Source: an uncultured Chthonomonas sp. (lineage in GTDB: Bacteria; Armatimonadota; Chthonomonadetes; Chthonomonadales; CAJBBX01). Taken from it: DNA of 64,000 nt. Where the stretch lies: contig CAISJD010000011.1 of assembly GCA_903885605.1 (NCBI GenBank), positions 1 through 64,000 of the forward strand, given 5' to 3'. Of this stretch, positions 37,839 to 47,500 are shown one piece after another (within the stretch, counting starts at the first letter, position 1; each line of letters starts with the position of its first letter). Position numbers and translations under genes: made by a program. The notes below the pieces were generated by a model. That model made no database searches. It was not told where the DNA came from and saw only the letters and a list, made by a program, of their open reading frames with translations.

Positions 37839-39816
37839 GCTTGCTTGCGTCGTTCTCGTGGCCCTGGCTTCGTGGCCGCCGCCGCCGGTCGCGGCTCTGC
37901 AGGGCGATGGTAGGCTCGCGCCGGCTTTCCCCGCCGCTGTCTACCCGCCGGCCAGATCCGGCGCCGCGCCGGTGTCCGAGGTGGCGTTCCGCGAGACGCC
38001 TGAGACGCTGCGCTACGGGTTCAACGTGCCGTTCCCGGCCGCCCGCCGGCGGTCGTTCGCCGTGGATGACTACGGCGCCCGACCCGACGGCAGGACCGAC
38101 TGCACACCCGCCTTCGCTCGGGCCTGGGCCGAGGCGCGCCGTTGCTCGGCGCCTGCGGAACTGCTCTTTCGGCGCACGGGGCGCTACCTGTTCCGTCCCG
38201 ACCCGGCGCTGGGATCCGATGAGTTAGCGATCCTCAACCTGCGCAAGGCGGTCGGCCTGCGGGTTCGCGGACAGGGGCCGGGCACGGTGCTTGTCATGGC
38301 GGACCCGAAGCTAGGCGGCCTCCAGGTGACCGACAGCTCGTGCGTCATGCTCCAGGGCTTCACCGTGGACTACAACCCGCTCCCGTTCTCCCAGGGATCG
38401 GTCACGCAAGTGGACCCGGCCGCGGGCTGGTGTCGCATGCGGTCCGATGCGGGGTACCCCTCTCCGATCGAAACGGCGGCGCGCATCCCCGGCTTCCACG
38501 GCGGATATGTGCTCCAGCAGGCGGACGGCTACCGGTGGTTGCCGATCGGAGGGGTGACGCCACGAACGCCGCCGTCTGCCGAGGGCGCTGAGACCCGCTT
38601 CGATGTGGGCGGCGACGCGGCACGGACGCTCAAGGCCGGCGACCGGTTCGTCTTCGTGGGGCGGCGCATCGCCCAGACGGCCCTCAGCGCCTGCTTCACG
38701 CGGTCGTTCTATGTCAAGGATGTGATCGTCCATGCCTCTCCGACCTGCGGGCTCCTGCTGAACAACGTGGACGGCGCCTGCATCGACGGCTACGCCGACG
38801 AGATTCCAGCCGGGTCGGATCGCTTGCTGGCCACCAACGCCGACGGGCTCTACGTGCATAACGTGCGCGGCGGCATCACCATCCGGAACTGCCGGTTCAT
38901 GGGACAGGGCGATGACTGCATCAACCTCCACACCACCGCATGGGGTAGTCAGTGGTTCCGCCCCGTGGGCGACCGGGATATCGCAATCGCATCGCCGGTC
39001 GACCTCCGCAAGGGCGACACGATCGAGATCATGGACCCGACCGTGGGTAGGATCAAGGGCTCGATCCGCGTCTTGTCTGTGGCTTCCAATGCAGCCCACG
39101 AGGTCACCCGCTGTCGCCTGGCCTCCCCACTGAGCAGCGTCGGCTACGACCCCAAGACCGACGCCGCCTACGTGACCGACCTGGCCGGCTCAAACTTCAA
39201 GATCGTGCGCTGCCGTTTCGGGCAGAACCGTAGCCGCTGTATGCTCATCCAGGCGCGGCATGGCCTGATTCAGGCCAACACCATCGAGAACGCAGAGGGT
39301 TACGGCGTGCTGCTGGGCTACGGCGGCACGGCATGGGCCGAGGGCATCATTCCCGCAGATGTTACGATCCGGGATAATGTCTTTCGCAACGTCACCGGGG
39401 CAGGATTGGCGCCGACCATCGAGGCCGGCGACGGCTCGTCATTCAGGAACCTCCGCCGGATCGTGGTGGAGGGGAACCGGTTCGTGAACCCGAGGAAGAT
39501 GGCGATCTCGGCCGCGGGGGTAGATGGGCTCACGATCTCCGGCAACCGCGTCTCCACCGAGCCGGGCCGCCGCAACACGTGGAACCATCCCCAATGGTAT
39601 CCCGTGGACTGCAGCATCATCCTGCGCAACTGCTCCGGCGTCCTGGTGGATCGTCTCGATCTGGTCGACCGTTCCATCCGTGAGGCGGCGATCACCATCG
39701 GCGCCGACTGCGCGCCGGGCACTGCAGGCGTGACCCTCCGCGGCATCCGTGCCGACCTGGCGCCCGGCGTCCCGGTCGTGAGGGATGATCGGCCGGTGAC
39801 GCCTGGCCGGGGATAG
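37819..39816 (+). CDS. Exported right-handed parallel beta-helix protein (pectate-lyase/GH28-like fold)
   Basis: ATG 37819; signal ACVVLVALASWPPPPVAAL; FAVDDYGARPDGRTDCTPAFARAWAEA; GITIRNCRFMGQGDDCINLHTTAWG. Confidence 0.85.
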   Translation: MTFRRAKLACVVLVALASWPPPPVAALQGDGRLAPAFPAAVYPPARSGAAPVSEVAFRETPETLRYGFNVPFPAARRRSFAVDDYGARPDGRTDCTPAFARAWAEARRCSAPAELLFRRTGRYLFRPDPALGSDELAILNLRKAVGLRVRGQGPGTVLVMADPKLGGLQVTDSSCVMLQGFTVDYNPLPFSQGSVTQVDPAAGWCRMRSDAGYPSPIETAARIPGFHGGYVLQQADGYRWLPIGGVTPRTPPSAEGAETRFDVGGDAARTLKAGDRFVFVGRRIAQTALSACFTRSFYVKDVIVHASPTCGLLLNNVDGACIDGYADEIPAGSDRLLATNADGLYVHNVRGGITIRNCRFMGQGDDCINLHTTAWGSQWFRPVGDRDIAIASPVDLRKGDTIEIMDPTVGRIKGSIRVLSVASNAAHEVTRCRLASPLSSVGYDPKTDAAYVTDLAGSNFKIVRCRFGQNRSRCMLIQARHGLIQANTIENAEGYGVLLGYGGTAWAEGIIPADVTIRDNVFRNVTGAGLAPTIEAGDGSSFRNLRRIVVEGNRFVNPRKMAISAAGVDGLTISGNRVSTEPGRRNTWNHPQWYPVDCSIILRNCSGVLVDRLDLVDRSIREAAITIGADCAPGTAGVTLRGIRADLAPGVPVVRDDRPVTPGRG

Positions 39817-39838
39817 GGAGACCAAGCGGCCACAGGCG

Positions 39839-40123
39839 TCAGCCCGGGCGCGCGGGCTCGTCACCCTTGGAGCCGAGTACCGCCACGATAGGGAACGGCG
39901 TCTTGGCCGGAATTGCCGCACGAGGGTAGTAGCGGGCGATCAGGTCGAAGGCCTCGGCCGGCTGGAATGCCGCATTGACGGCTTGGGTGGCTGTTCGCGC
40001 ATCAAACACGAGGCACATGACAGCGCCGCCGCACAGGAGGACCTCTCCCACTACTCCGCGACCTGCCAACTCCTCATCGAGCGCCCTGAAGGGCGTCCTG
40101 ATCCGGCTCGAGGTCAGCGTCGC
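39839..40123 (-). pseudogene. Remnant of a nucleotidyltransferase-like (DUF6036-like) gene
   Basis: Reading ALDEELAGRGVVGEVLLCGGAVMCLVFDARTATQAVNAAFQPAEAF; expected DVDA-type acidic site reads AVNA; no ATG/GTG and only a weak internal TTG; short. Confidence 0.4.
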
Positions 40124-40318
40124 CTAGGCCCTGCTCAGGAAGTCGCCCAGCACAAAGATGCCGCGACTGCGGTCATGCCGAGTGGCCTTCGTGCTGCGAC
40201 CTGCGCCGTCACTCCTATGCCCCTTCCGTGAAGCTGGGCATGCGCCATGGCCTATGGTATCCGTAGGCAGGAGTCCCGCCCCTCCGCCTCGTATCTGTTG
40301 CGTCGGAGGGGCTCCCCA

Positions 40319-43300
40319 ATGATGTTCAGGTCCGCATGGTCGGTTCTAGGCGTTCTCGCGGCGGCGGCTCTGGCGGCGCCGGCGGTCGTGGCTTCTATGG
40401 GCGACGATGGGCTGTCGCCCGCCGAGGCGTTGGCGCGCAAGAGCGGCACGCCGCTGGCGGCGCAGCGCTCGTCGGCCTCCGTGGCTCCGTTCGCGGGCTA
40501 CTCAGCGCGCCCCTTCACCTTCGAGTGCCTGGCGCAGGTACGCTCGCGATCAGGTTTCAACATCCTCGTCGCCAACGAGGATAAGCCGTCGGCCACCCAC
40601 TGGGAGCTCTTCACCTGGCCCGATACCGGCGCCCTGACGGCCTATCTGCCCGGCTTCTCTCCGGACCATGTGCGATCGCAGCGCGACATCGGAGACGGGC
40701 GGTGGCACACGATCGGGTTCGTGCTGGAGGACCGCCGCGCGCGCCTCTACGTGGACGGCAAGCTGGAGGCCGACCAGGCCGTTGTGCCGCCCATCCGACC
40801 CGGCGCCGCGGGTCCGCTGGCGTTCGGATCGCTGGTGAACGGCGAGATCGGCTGCAACGGCCTGATCCTGCGCCCCCGGCTCTCGGCCGGGGTTCGCGAG
40901 ATCGCCGGCGTCCCTGCGGAGCCCTGGCAGGCCGATGCCGCCACCATCGGCCTCTGGGACTTCGGCGCGGCCATTGACGGCGGCTTCGCGGACCTCTCCG
41001 CCAACCGCCGCCCGGCCCTCTCCAAGGCCACGCAGGAGAACGGGCTCTGGCCCAACAACTTCCTCGGCGGCGAGACGTCCGAGTTCCGCCCCATGCCGCC
41101 GCGCGTCGCCGTGGCCGCCCAGCGCGCTCTGCTGGGGGGCGCCGTCCGACGCCTGGGCCTGAAGACGGTCTCGGCCGACCGGGTTCGCGACGGCGTCCTG
41201 CGCGACTGGCTGCTCCAGTACCGCCTCAACGGCTCCCGCGAGTACCCCGAGGCCGTCTGGGTCAAACCCGCCGATCTGGCCGGGCAGACGCTGGACGCGC
41301 AGGCCCTCCCGCAGGCGGGCGACACTGGGCCCTTCTCCGTGGCCCTGCGGCGCACGCGGGCGCTGATGAGGAACTTGGCGCGGCCGGGCGGCATTCCACT
41401 GGCCCACGAGGCCGCCGACCTGGACCTCATCGCCGCCGAGCATCGCCGTGCTATGGCTGCCACGGGTAGCGATGAAGACCAGGGCCTCTACCTGGCGCTC
41501 TGCGCCGTGCGCCGCCGCGTGGCCCTGGCCAATCCGCTGCTCGGCGATGCGCCCCTCCTCTTCGCCGCGCGCGGCACCTATGAGGGCTCCGTGCGCTCCA
41601 ACCCGGGCACCAGCGACGTCCAGGGCGGCCACTTCGCCACCCAGTACTTCGGCTTCAACGCCTGGCCTGGCGGCGGGCTCTATCTGGTGAAGGACTTGAA
41701 GTCGCCGACACCGCACATCGTGGACGTGGTCGCCTCATCGGTGGTGCAGAACGGGCGCCTGAAGGGCCGGAAGCTCGCGGGCGGCTCCTTCGCCACGCCG
41801 GACCTCTCGTTCGACGGCAAGACCGTCGTCTTCGCCTGGACGGCCAACAAGGAGCACCGCTGGGCCTTCAACCGCGAGACCTGCTTCCATCTCTTCCGCG
41901 TGAACGTGGACGGCTCGAACCTGATACAGCTCACGGACGGCCCCTTCGATGACTTCGACCCCTGTTGGCTGCCCGACGGCCGGATCGCTTTCGTTTCCGA
42001 ACGGCGCGGCGGCTACATCCGGTGCTTCGGCAACGTGCCCGTGCGGAACTTCACCCTCTTCAGCATCCGGCCCGACGGCACAGGCCTCCTGCCGCTGAGC
42101 TACTTCGAGACTGACGAGTGGAACCCCAGCGTCTCGAACGACGGGCGGCTCTTGTACACGCGGTGGGACTACACCGACCGCGAGAACTGCCTGGGCACGC
42201 GGCTCTGGATCGCCGGCGCCGACGGAACCGACGCCCGGTCGCCGCACGGCAACTACCCGCTTCCCTTCAGCACGCTGGACGGCAACCAGCCCTGGAAGGT
42301 GGTGAACGGCGCTCCGTTGCGTGACAGCCGGCTGGGTTCGCCGCTCGTCGAGATGGGCATGCGCGCCATTCCCGGTTCCCGCAAGATCATCGTCACCGCC
42401 GCTCCGCACCACGGCCAGGCCTTCGGCACGCTCTGCCTGCTGGACCTTTCCGTACCCGATGACGGCCACATGTCGCAGGTCAAGCGCATCACGCCCGACG
42501 AGCTCTTCCCGGAGAGCGAACTGCCCGGCCGACGCCACTACAAGTACGGCACGCCATGGCCGCTGAGCGAGGATTTCTACCTCTGCAACATCTGGGAGGA
42601 CCTCTTCCTGGTGGACCGCTACGGCAATCGGGAACTGCTCTGCGAGATCGACCTGCTGCCCTGTCCGCAGGACGAGCGGCTCAGGCTGGTCGACCCCATC
42701 CCCGTGCGGCAACGGGTCCGTCCGCCGGCGGTTGGGCCGCGCACCCGACCGTTAGCCCCGGCCAAGGCGGCCGCCAAGGCCACCGTGGCCGTGATGAACG
42801 TCTACGACGCCGACCTGCCGCTACCCAAGGGCGCGAAGGTGAAGTGGCTCCGCGTGACGCAGAACATCCTCAAAGAGAACCACCTCATGGGCGCTCCGAT
42901 GATCGGCTACGAGCGCGAGAACACACCGCGCATCCCCCTGGGCGTCGTGCCGGTAGAGGCCGACGGCAGCGTCTACTTTGAGGCGCCGGTAGCCAAGCAG
43001 CTTATCTTCCAGGCGCTGGACGAGAACTATATGGCCCTGCACTCCATGCGGGCCTGCGCATCGGTTCAGCCGGGTGAGCAATTGCGCTGCCAGGGGTGCC
43101 ACGAGAGCCCGCGCAAGGCGCCCAAGCCCTACGGCGTCCCAGCGGCGCTGAGGCGCGCACCCTCCAAGTTGCGGCCGGAGCTGGGCAGCGTGGAGCCGAT
43201 CAGCTACTATCGCCAGATCGCGCCCATCGTCGATCGCTCCTGCGCGCCCTGTCACGCCCGCACCGGCAAGGGGCCGGCGGATATGCGCTACGACGCGCTG

Positions 43301-44479
43301 CGCGACAAGGCGTTCTGGTTCTCCGGCGCCATGTGGACGGATATGAATGGCCCCTACAGCGGCACACACGGCGGCTCGCGCACCATTCCGGGTCGCTTCG
43401 GTGCCCGCGCCTCCATCCTCGGCAAGGCGCTACTCGATGAGACCCACCGCAAGGCGGTGAGTGAGCCGGACCGCCACGCCTTCATCCTCTGGCTCGACTC
43501 CAACTCCCTGCGGCTCGGCGCCTACACCGACGAGGAGCGGCAACTGAAGGGTGATCTCGTGTGGCCCGTGCTGGACGTGGACCCGGCCAACCCGCAGGGC
43601 GTGGAGGGCGCCGGCGCGCCTTTGCGCCGTAACTTCTGGCACGAAAACCACTTCGGACCGTACAAGCTGCTGGTCGCCGAGCATGCCCACGACCGCGTCG
43701 TCCTGATGGACGAGGCCGGGGCCGTTAAGCGTGAGTGGAAGGTGCCGCACCCGCAGGATGCCTGGCTGCTGCCCAACGGCAACCTCATCACTACCCACGT
43801 CCGCGGCGTCCGCGAACTGCGCCCCGACGGCTCGCTGGTCTGGGAGTACAAGGTGGAGGCGCCCAACGAGGTGCCGTCGCTGCAGGTGCTGCCCAACGGC
43901 AACGCGCTCATCGGGGTGGTGGGCCTCTGCCGCCTTCTGGAGGTGGAGAGGCCGTCGGGCCGCATCGTCCACACGGTCCAGCTGTCGACGTCGGTTGCAG
44001 AGCCGCACGCCCAGTTCCGTATGTGCCGTCAGACGCCCGAGGGTACCTATCTGGTCCCGTTCACCGCTGAGGGGATCGTGCGCGAGGTGGACCGGGGCGG
44101 TAAGGTCCTACGCGAGTGGCCGCCGGCGCCCATGCCCGTCTGCGCCCTTCGCTTGCCCAACGGCAACACGCTCATCAGCGCCGCCGGCGCCGTCACCGAG
44201 TACGCCCCGGACCTGGCCATCGTTTGGCGTGTGGACAAGGAGTGGCTGGCCGACATCGACGTGGCCGTCCCGGCGGGCATCCAGCGTCTACCCAACGGCA
44301 ACACAGTGATATGCAACTGGAACACGCAGGGCGCCGGGGGCAAGGACACGGCGCACATCATCGAGGTGACGCCGGACAAGCGCGTGGTCTGGCAGGTGGT
44401 CGATCCCGCCCTGGGCCAGGTGGCGCAGTGCCAGCTACTCGACAACCGCTGGCTGCCGCGGACGGACCCGATCCGGTAG
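40319..44479 (+). CDS. Large exported multidomain protein: LamG-like N-terminus, HzsA-related/TolB-like propeller, two CxxCH heme motifs, C-terminal LPNGN-repeat propeller
   Basis: TFECLAQVRSRSGFNILVAN...WHTIGFVLEDRRARLYVDGKL; FDDFDPCWLPDGRIAFVSERRGGYIRCFGN...DEWNPSVSNDGRLLYTRWDYTDR; CQGCHES, CAPCHAR; repeated LPNGN. Confidence 0.85.
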   Translation: MMFRSAWSVLGVLAAAALAAPAVVASMGDDGLSPAEALARKSGTPLAAQRSSASVAPFAGYSARPFTFECLAQVRSRSGFNILVANEDKPSATHWELFTWPDTGALTAYLPGFSPDHVRSQRDIGDGRWHTIGFVLEDRRARLYVDGKLEADQAVVPPIRPGAAGPLAFGSLVNGEIGCNGLILRPRLSAGVREIAGVPAEPWQADAATIGLWDFGAAIDGGFADLSANRRPALSKATQENGLWPNNFLGGETSEFRPMPPRVAVAAQRALLGGAVRRLGLKTVSADRVRDGVLRDWLLQYRLNGSREYPEAVWVKPADLAGQTLDAQALPQAGDTGPFSVALRRTRALMRNLARPGGIPLAHEAADLDLIAAEHRRAMAATGSDEDQGLYLALCAVRRRVALANPLLGDAPLLFAARGTYEGSVRSNPGTSDVQGGHFATQYFGFNAWPGGGLYLVKDLKSPTPHIVDVVASSVVQNGRLKGRKLAGGSFATPDLSFDGKTVVFAWTANKEHRWAFNRETCFHLFRVNVDGSNLIQLTDGPFDDFDPCWLPDGRIAFVSERRGGYIRCFGNVPVRNFTLFSIRPDGTGLLPLSYFETDEWNPSVSNDGRLLYTRWDYTDRENCLGTRLWIAGADGTDARSPHGNYPLPFSTLDGNQPWKVVNGAPLRDSRLGSPLVEMGMRAIPGSRKIIVTAAPHHGQAFGTLCLLDLSVPDDGHMSQVKRITPDELFPESELPGRRHYKYGTPWPLSEDFYLCNIWEDLFLVDRYGNRELLCEIDLLPCPQDERLRLVDPIPVRQRVRPPAVGPRTRPLAPAKAAAKATVAVMNVYDADLPLPKGAKVKWLRVTQNILKENHLMGAPMIGYERENTPRIPLGVVPVEADGSVYFEAPVAKQLIFQALDENYMALHSMRACASVQPGEQLRCQGCHESPRKAPKPYGVPAALRRAPSKLRPELGSVEPISYYRQIAPIVDRSCAPCHARTGKGPADMRYDALRDKAFWFSGAMWTDMNGPYSGTHGGSRTIPGRFGARASILGKALLDETHRKAVSEPDRHAFILWLDSNSLRLGAYTDEERQLKGDLVWPVLDVDPANPQGVEGAGAPLRRNFWHENHFGPYKLLVAEHAHDRVVLMDEAGAVKREWKVPHPQDAWLLPNGNLITTHVRGVRELRPDGSLVWEYKVEAPNEVPSLQVLPNGNALIGVVGLCRLLEVERPSGRIVHTVQLSTSVAEPHAQFRMCRQTPEGTYLVPFTAEGIVREVDRGGKVLREWPPAPMPVCALRLPNGNTLISAAGAVTEYAPDLAIVWRVDKEWLADIDVAVPAGIQRLPNGNTVICNWNTQGAGGKDTAHIIEVTPDKRVVWQVVDPALGQVAQCQLLDNRWLPRTDPIR

Positions 44480-44500
44480 GCGCGCCGGTTCATGACAGGC

Positions 44501-44538
44501 GATGGCCCGGCTCCTGTGAACGGGACCGGGCCATCTTT
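44501..44538. terminator. Bidirectional terminator between convergent genes
   Basis: GATGGCCCGG/CCGGGCCATC followed by TTT. Confidence 0.65.
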
Positions 44539-44557
44539 GCGCCGGTGGCTCGGTGCG

Positions 44558-47500
44558 TCAGTTGATGGTCAGGGTGCCGGTGGCTGATGAGCCTGCGAAG
44601 GCGGCGTCGGCCTCGAAGGTGGCTGTGAACGGCCACGCCCCCGCGCTACCTGCCGGAGCGGTGAACGAGGCCCGCGCCGACCCATCGGCGCCGGTGGTCA
44701 CCGACGTCCGGGCCAACAACCCCGGAGCCTCGAAGACCACCCGCTTGGATGCGAGGGGCGCCAACGCTCCGTTTGGATGCTGTCGGTAGAGGATCGCGAC
44801 CAGGGTGGCAGTAGTGCCGGCCTTCGCCGTCCGGTTGGTAGTCCAAAGGTAGGTCTTGGCGTATGCCAGGACCGTGAAGGCGACCGCTGAGGTCGATGGA
44901 GCCCACGCGGCGTCCCCGGCGAACGCGGTGGTCTGGGTATGAGCCCCGATGCTGAGCCCGTCGGGCACGATCCATGCCAGCCGGGCGATGCCGTTGCTCG
45001 CGGTCACCGCTGAACCCAGCGCGCTGCCGTCCAGGGCGAACGCCAGCGACTTACCGCCCACGCCCGTGTACCCAGATGACCCGCTGAAGAGGTATGCGCT
45101 CAGGGTCACCTGATCGCCTGCCGCGCCCGACGCCGGCATCCCTGCGACCCTGGTGCGGGCTGCCACGGTCAGCTTGCCGGCGCCTGAGCTTGCGGCGTAC
45201 TGGCTATCGCCGGTGAAGTCGGCGGTGATGGCCTGCTCACCCAGGGAAGCAGCGGCAGGTATTGCGTAGGCTCGCGTCGCCTTGCCCGATGCGTCCGTCA
45301 GGCCGCCGCCTGCGGCCGTCCCGTTGACGCGGAATGCCACGGATGCGCCGGAAACGGGGCCGGCCGCAGAGGTAAGCGTCGCGGCGAGCATGACGGTGTC
45401 GCCTGCGGCGCCTGCCGCACTCGCGGCCACCAGCGTTGTCGCCATGGTCGTCACCGTCAGGACGCCTGAGCCCTCAGCCGGCGACCATTCAGACCCGGAG
45501 CCGGCGAAAGACGCGCCGATGGGGTAGCCGGCGCTCTGCGCAGTGGCCGGGATGGCGTATGCGCACCTAGCGGCGCCCGAGGCGTCCGTGGAGGCCGATC
45601 CCGCCGCGACACCCGACACTGTGAACGAAACGACAACAGCCGGGGCCGGTGCGCCGAAGGATGAGTCGGTGAGGAGAGCGGTAAGGTCAACCGTACGCCC
45701 CGCCGGAGACGAGAGGCTCGCCACCGTGAGGCCCGAAGCCCGGCTATAGACGCGCACGCTCGCCGATGCACCGGCGGCCACGAGATCGGCGCCGCCCACG
45801 AAGGTGACGGTGAGCGGCTTCACCCCTGCGGCCTCGCTTGCCGGAATGAGCCACGACGTGGCGGCTTGCCCCGTGGCGTCGGTGGTGGCTGATGCCGTCC
45901 ATCCTGCCACGCGGAAGGTGAGCGTCTTGCCGGCGACGGCCGCACCGTCGCACTGTCGCGTCAACCGGGCTGTGAGCGCGACGGATTTGCCGACACATCC
46001 CCACGTGTCTGAAGCCTCGATGGCTCCAGCAGGCACGATGCTCCAGGCCCTGGAGCCGGTCGATGGGTTGGTTGTCGAGTTGCCGGCGAACTGGGCGGCA
46101 ACACTCACGGGCCCGACGGCGGCGCCGGAGATCGTCACCGCCCTGGCCGCTCGTCCCGACAGGTTGGTGACCGCACTTCCGACACTCGTGCCGGCCAGGC
46201 TGAACCGGAGGGTTGCCGCGGCCAGCGCACGCAACGAGCCTGCAGGACCGATGCGGTAGAGGTAGGCAGTCAGGGTGGCCGGCGCGCCCGCGTTGGCGTT
46301 GCCCGACGGGACCCAGACCAGGCTGTCGGCCTTGGCGTAGACGGTCAGGGTGGCGGTGGCCGACGAGGAGGCGTAGATGCCGTCGCCGGCGAACGAGGCA
46401 TCAATGGCCTGCGTGGCGTCGGCTTCGGCAGGCGGGATGGCGTAGCTGAGCGCCGCCCGGCCGTCGCCGTCCGTGGGGCCGGCCTTCGCGAGGGCGGTGC
46501 CGTCGATGCCGAACGTCAAGGTCCTGTAGGCGATCCCGGCCCCGTCCTCCTCGCGGATCAGGTACGCCGCCAATGTGGCCTTGGCGCCGGCCCAGGCCGT
46601 GGCGTCGGGCAGGACGATCAGGCTGGCGTCCGCGGGACGCGTCCGGAGGCGCGCCACGAACGCATCGCCGTTGCCGGCCGGCGTTGTCTGTGCTGCCCAT
46701 GGAGTGGTCGGGAAGGCGCCAGACTGGCTGACGCCCGCGACGACGGCGTCTCCGCCGGGCGCCGGCGCCACGGCGTAGGCGGCGTCGAGGCCGAGGCCCC
46801 CCAGGTAGGTCGCGTGCTGCAGGGCGCCCGCCTCGTCCAACAGGGCCACGAACGCGTCGCCGCTACCGGCCGCTCCGGGCATCACGGCGTCGGCGGTGGT
46901 GGGAAGGTCGCTTGAGGCCGTGGCGCCGCAGATGGCCGCCATGCCCGACGTGAGGACCGCTACACCGTTGCCTGTGTCGTTGCCCGAGCCGCCGATGTAG
47001 CTGCCATAGAGCAGGGCGCCAACGTCCGGCGGTAGGTGCGCGATGAATGCGTCGCGGGTCGCAGGCGCCGCGGACGCATTGGACGACTGGAGGCAGCCGG
47101 AGGTGGTCGGCAGGTCGGCGGAGGTTGCGCTTCCGGTGATCCAGATCGAGCCGTCTGCTGCCAACGCCAGGCCCGTGGCCTCATCCATGCCTGAACCGCC
47201 CAGCAGGCTCGCGCCGGAGAGGACCGCGCAGTCGGCTCCGAGCCGGGCGATGAAGGCGTCCGAAACGCCCTTGAGCGTGGCCTGGAGGGCGCCTGCGGCG
47301 GCGGGGAAGTCGGCGGAGGAGGTGCGGCCCGCCACGACGATGCGCCCCTGGCTGTCAACAGCCACCCCACCCGCCGAGTCGCCTCCGGCGCCTCCGAGGT
47401 AGGTGGACGCGAGCAGCGTCGCGCCGGCGGCTGAGAGCCTCGTGACGCAGGCGTCGTACTCGTTGTACAGGAAGTCGGACCTGTTGGCCGTCTGGAACGC

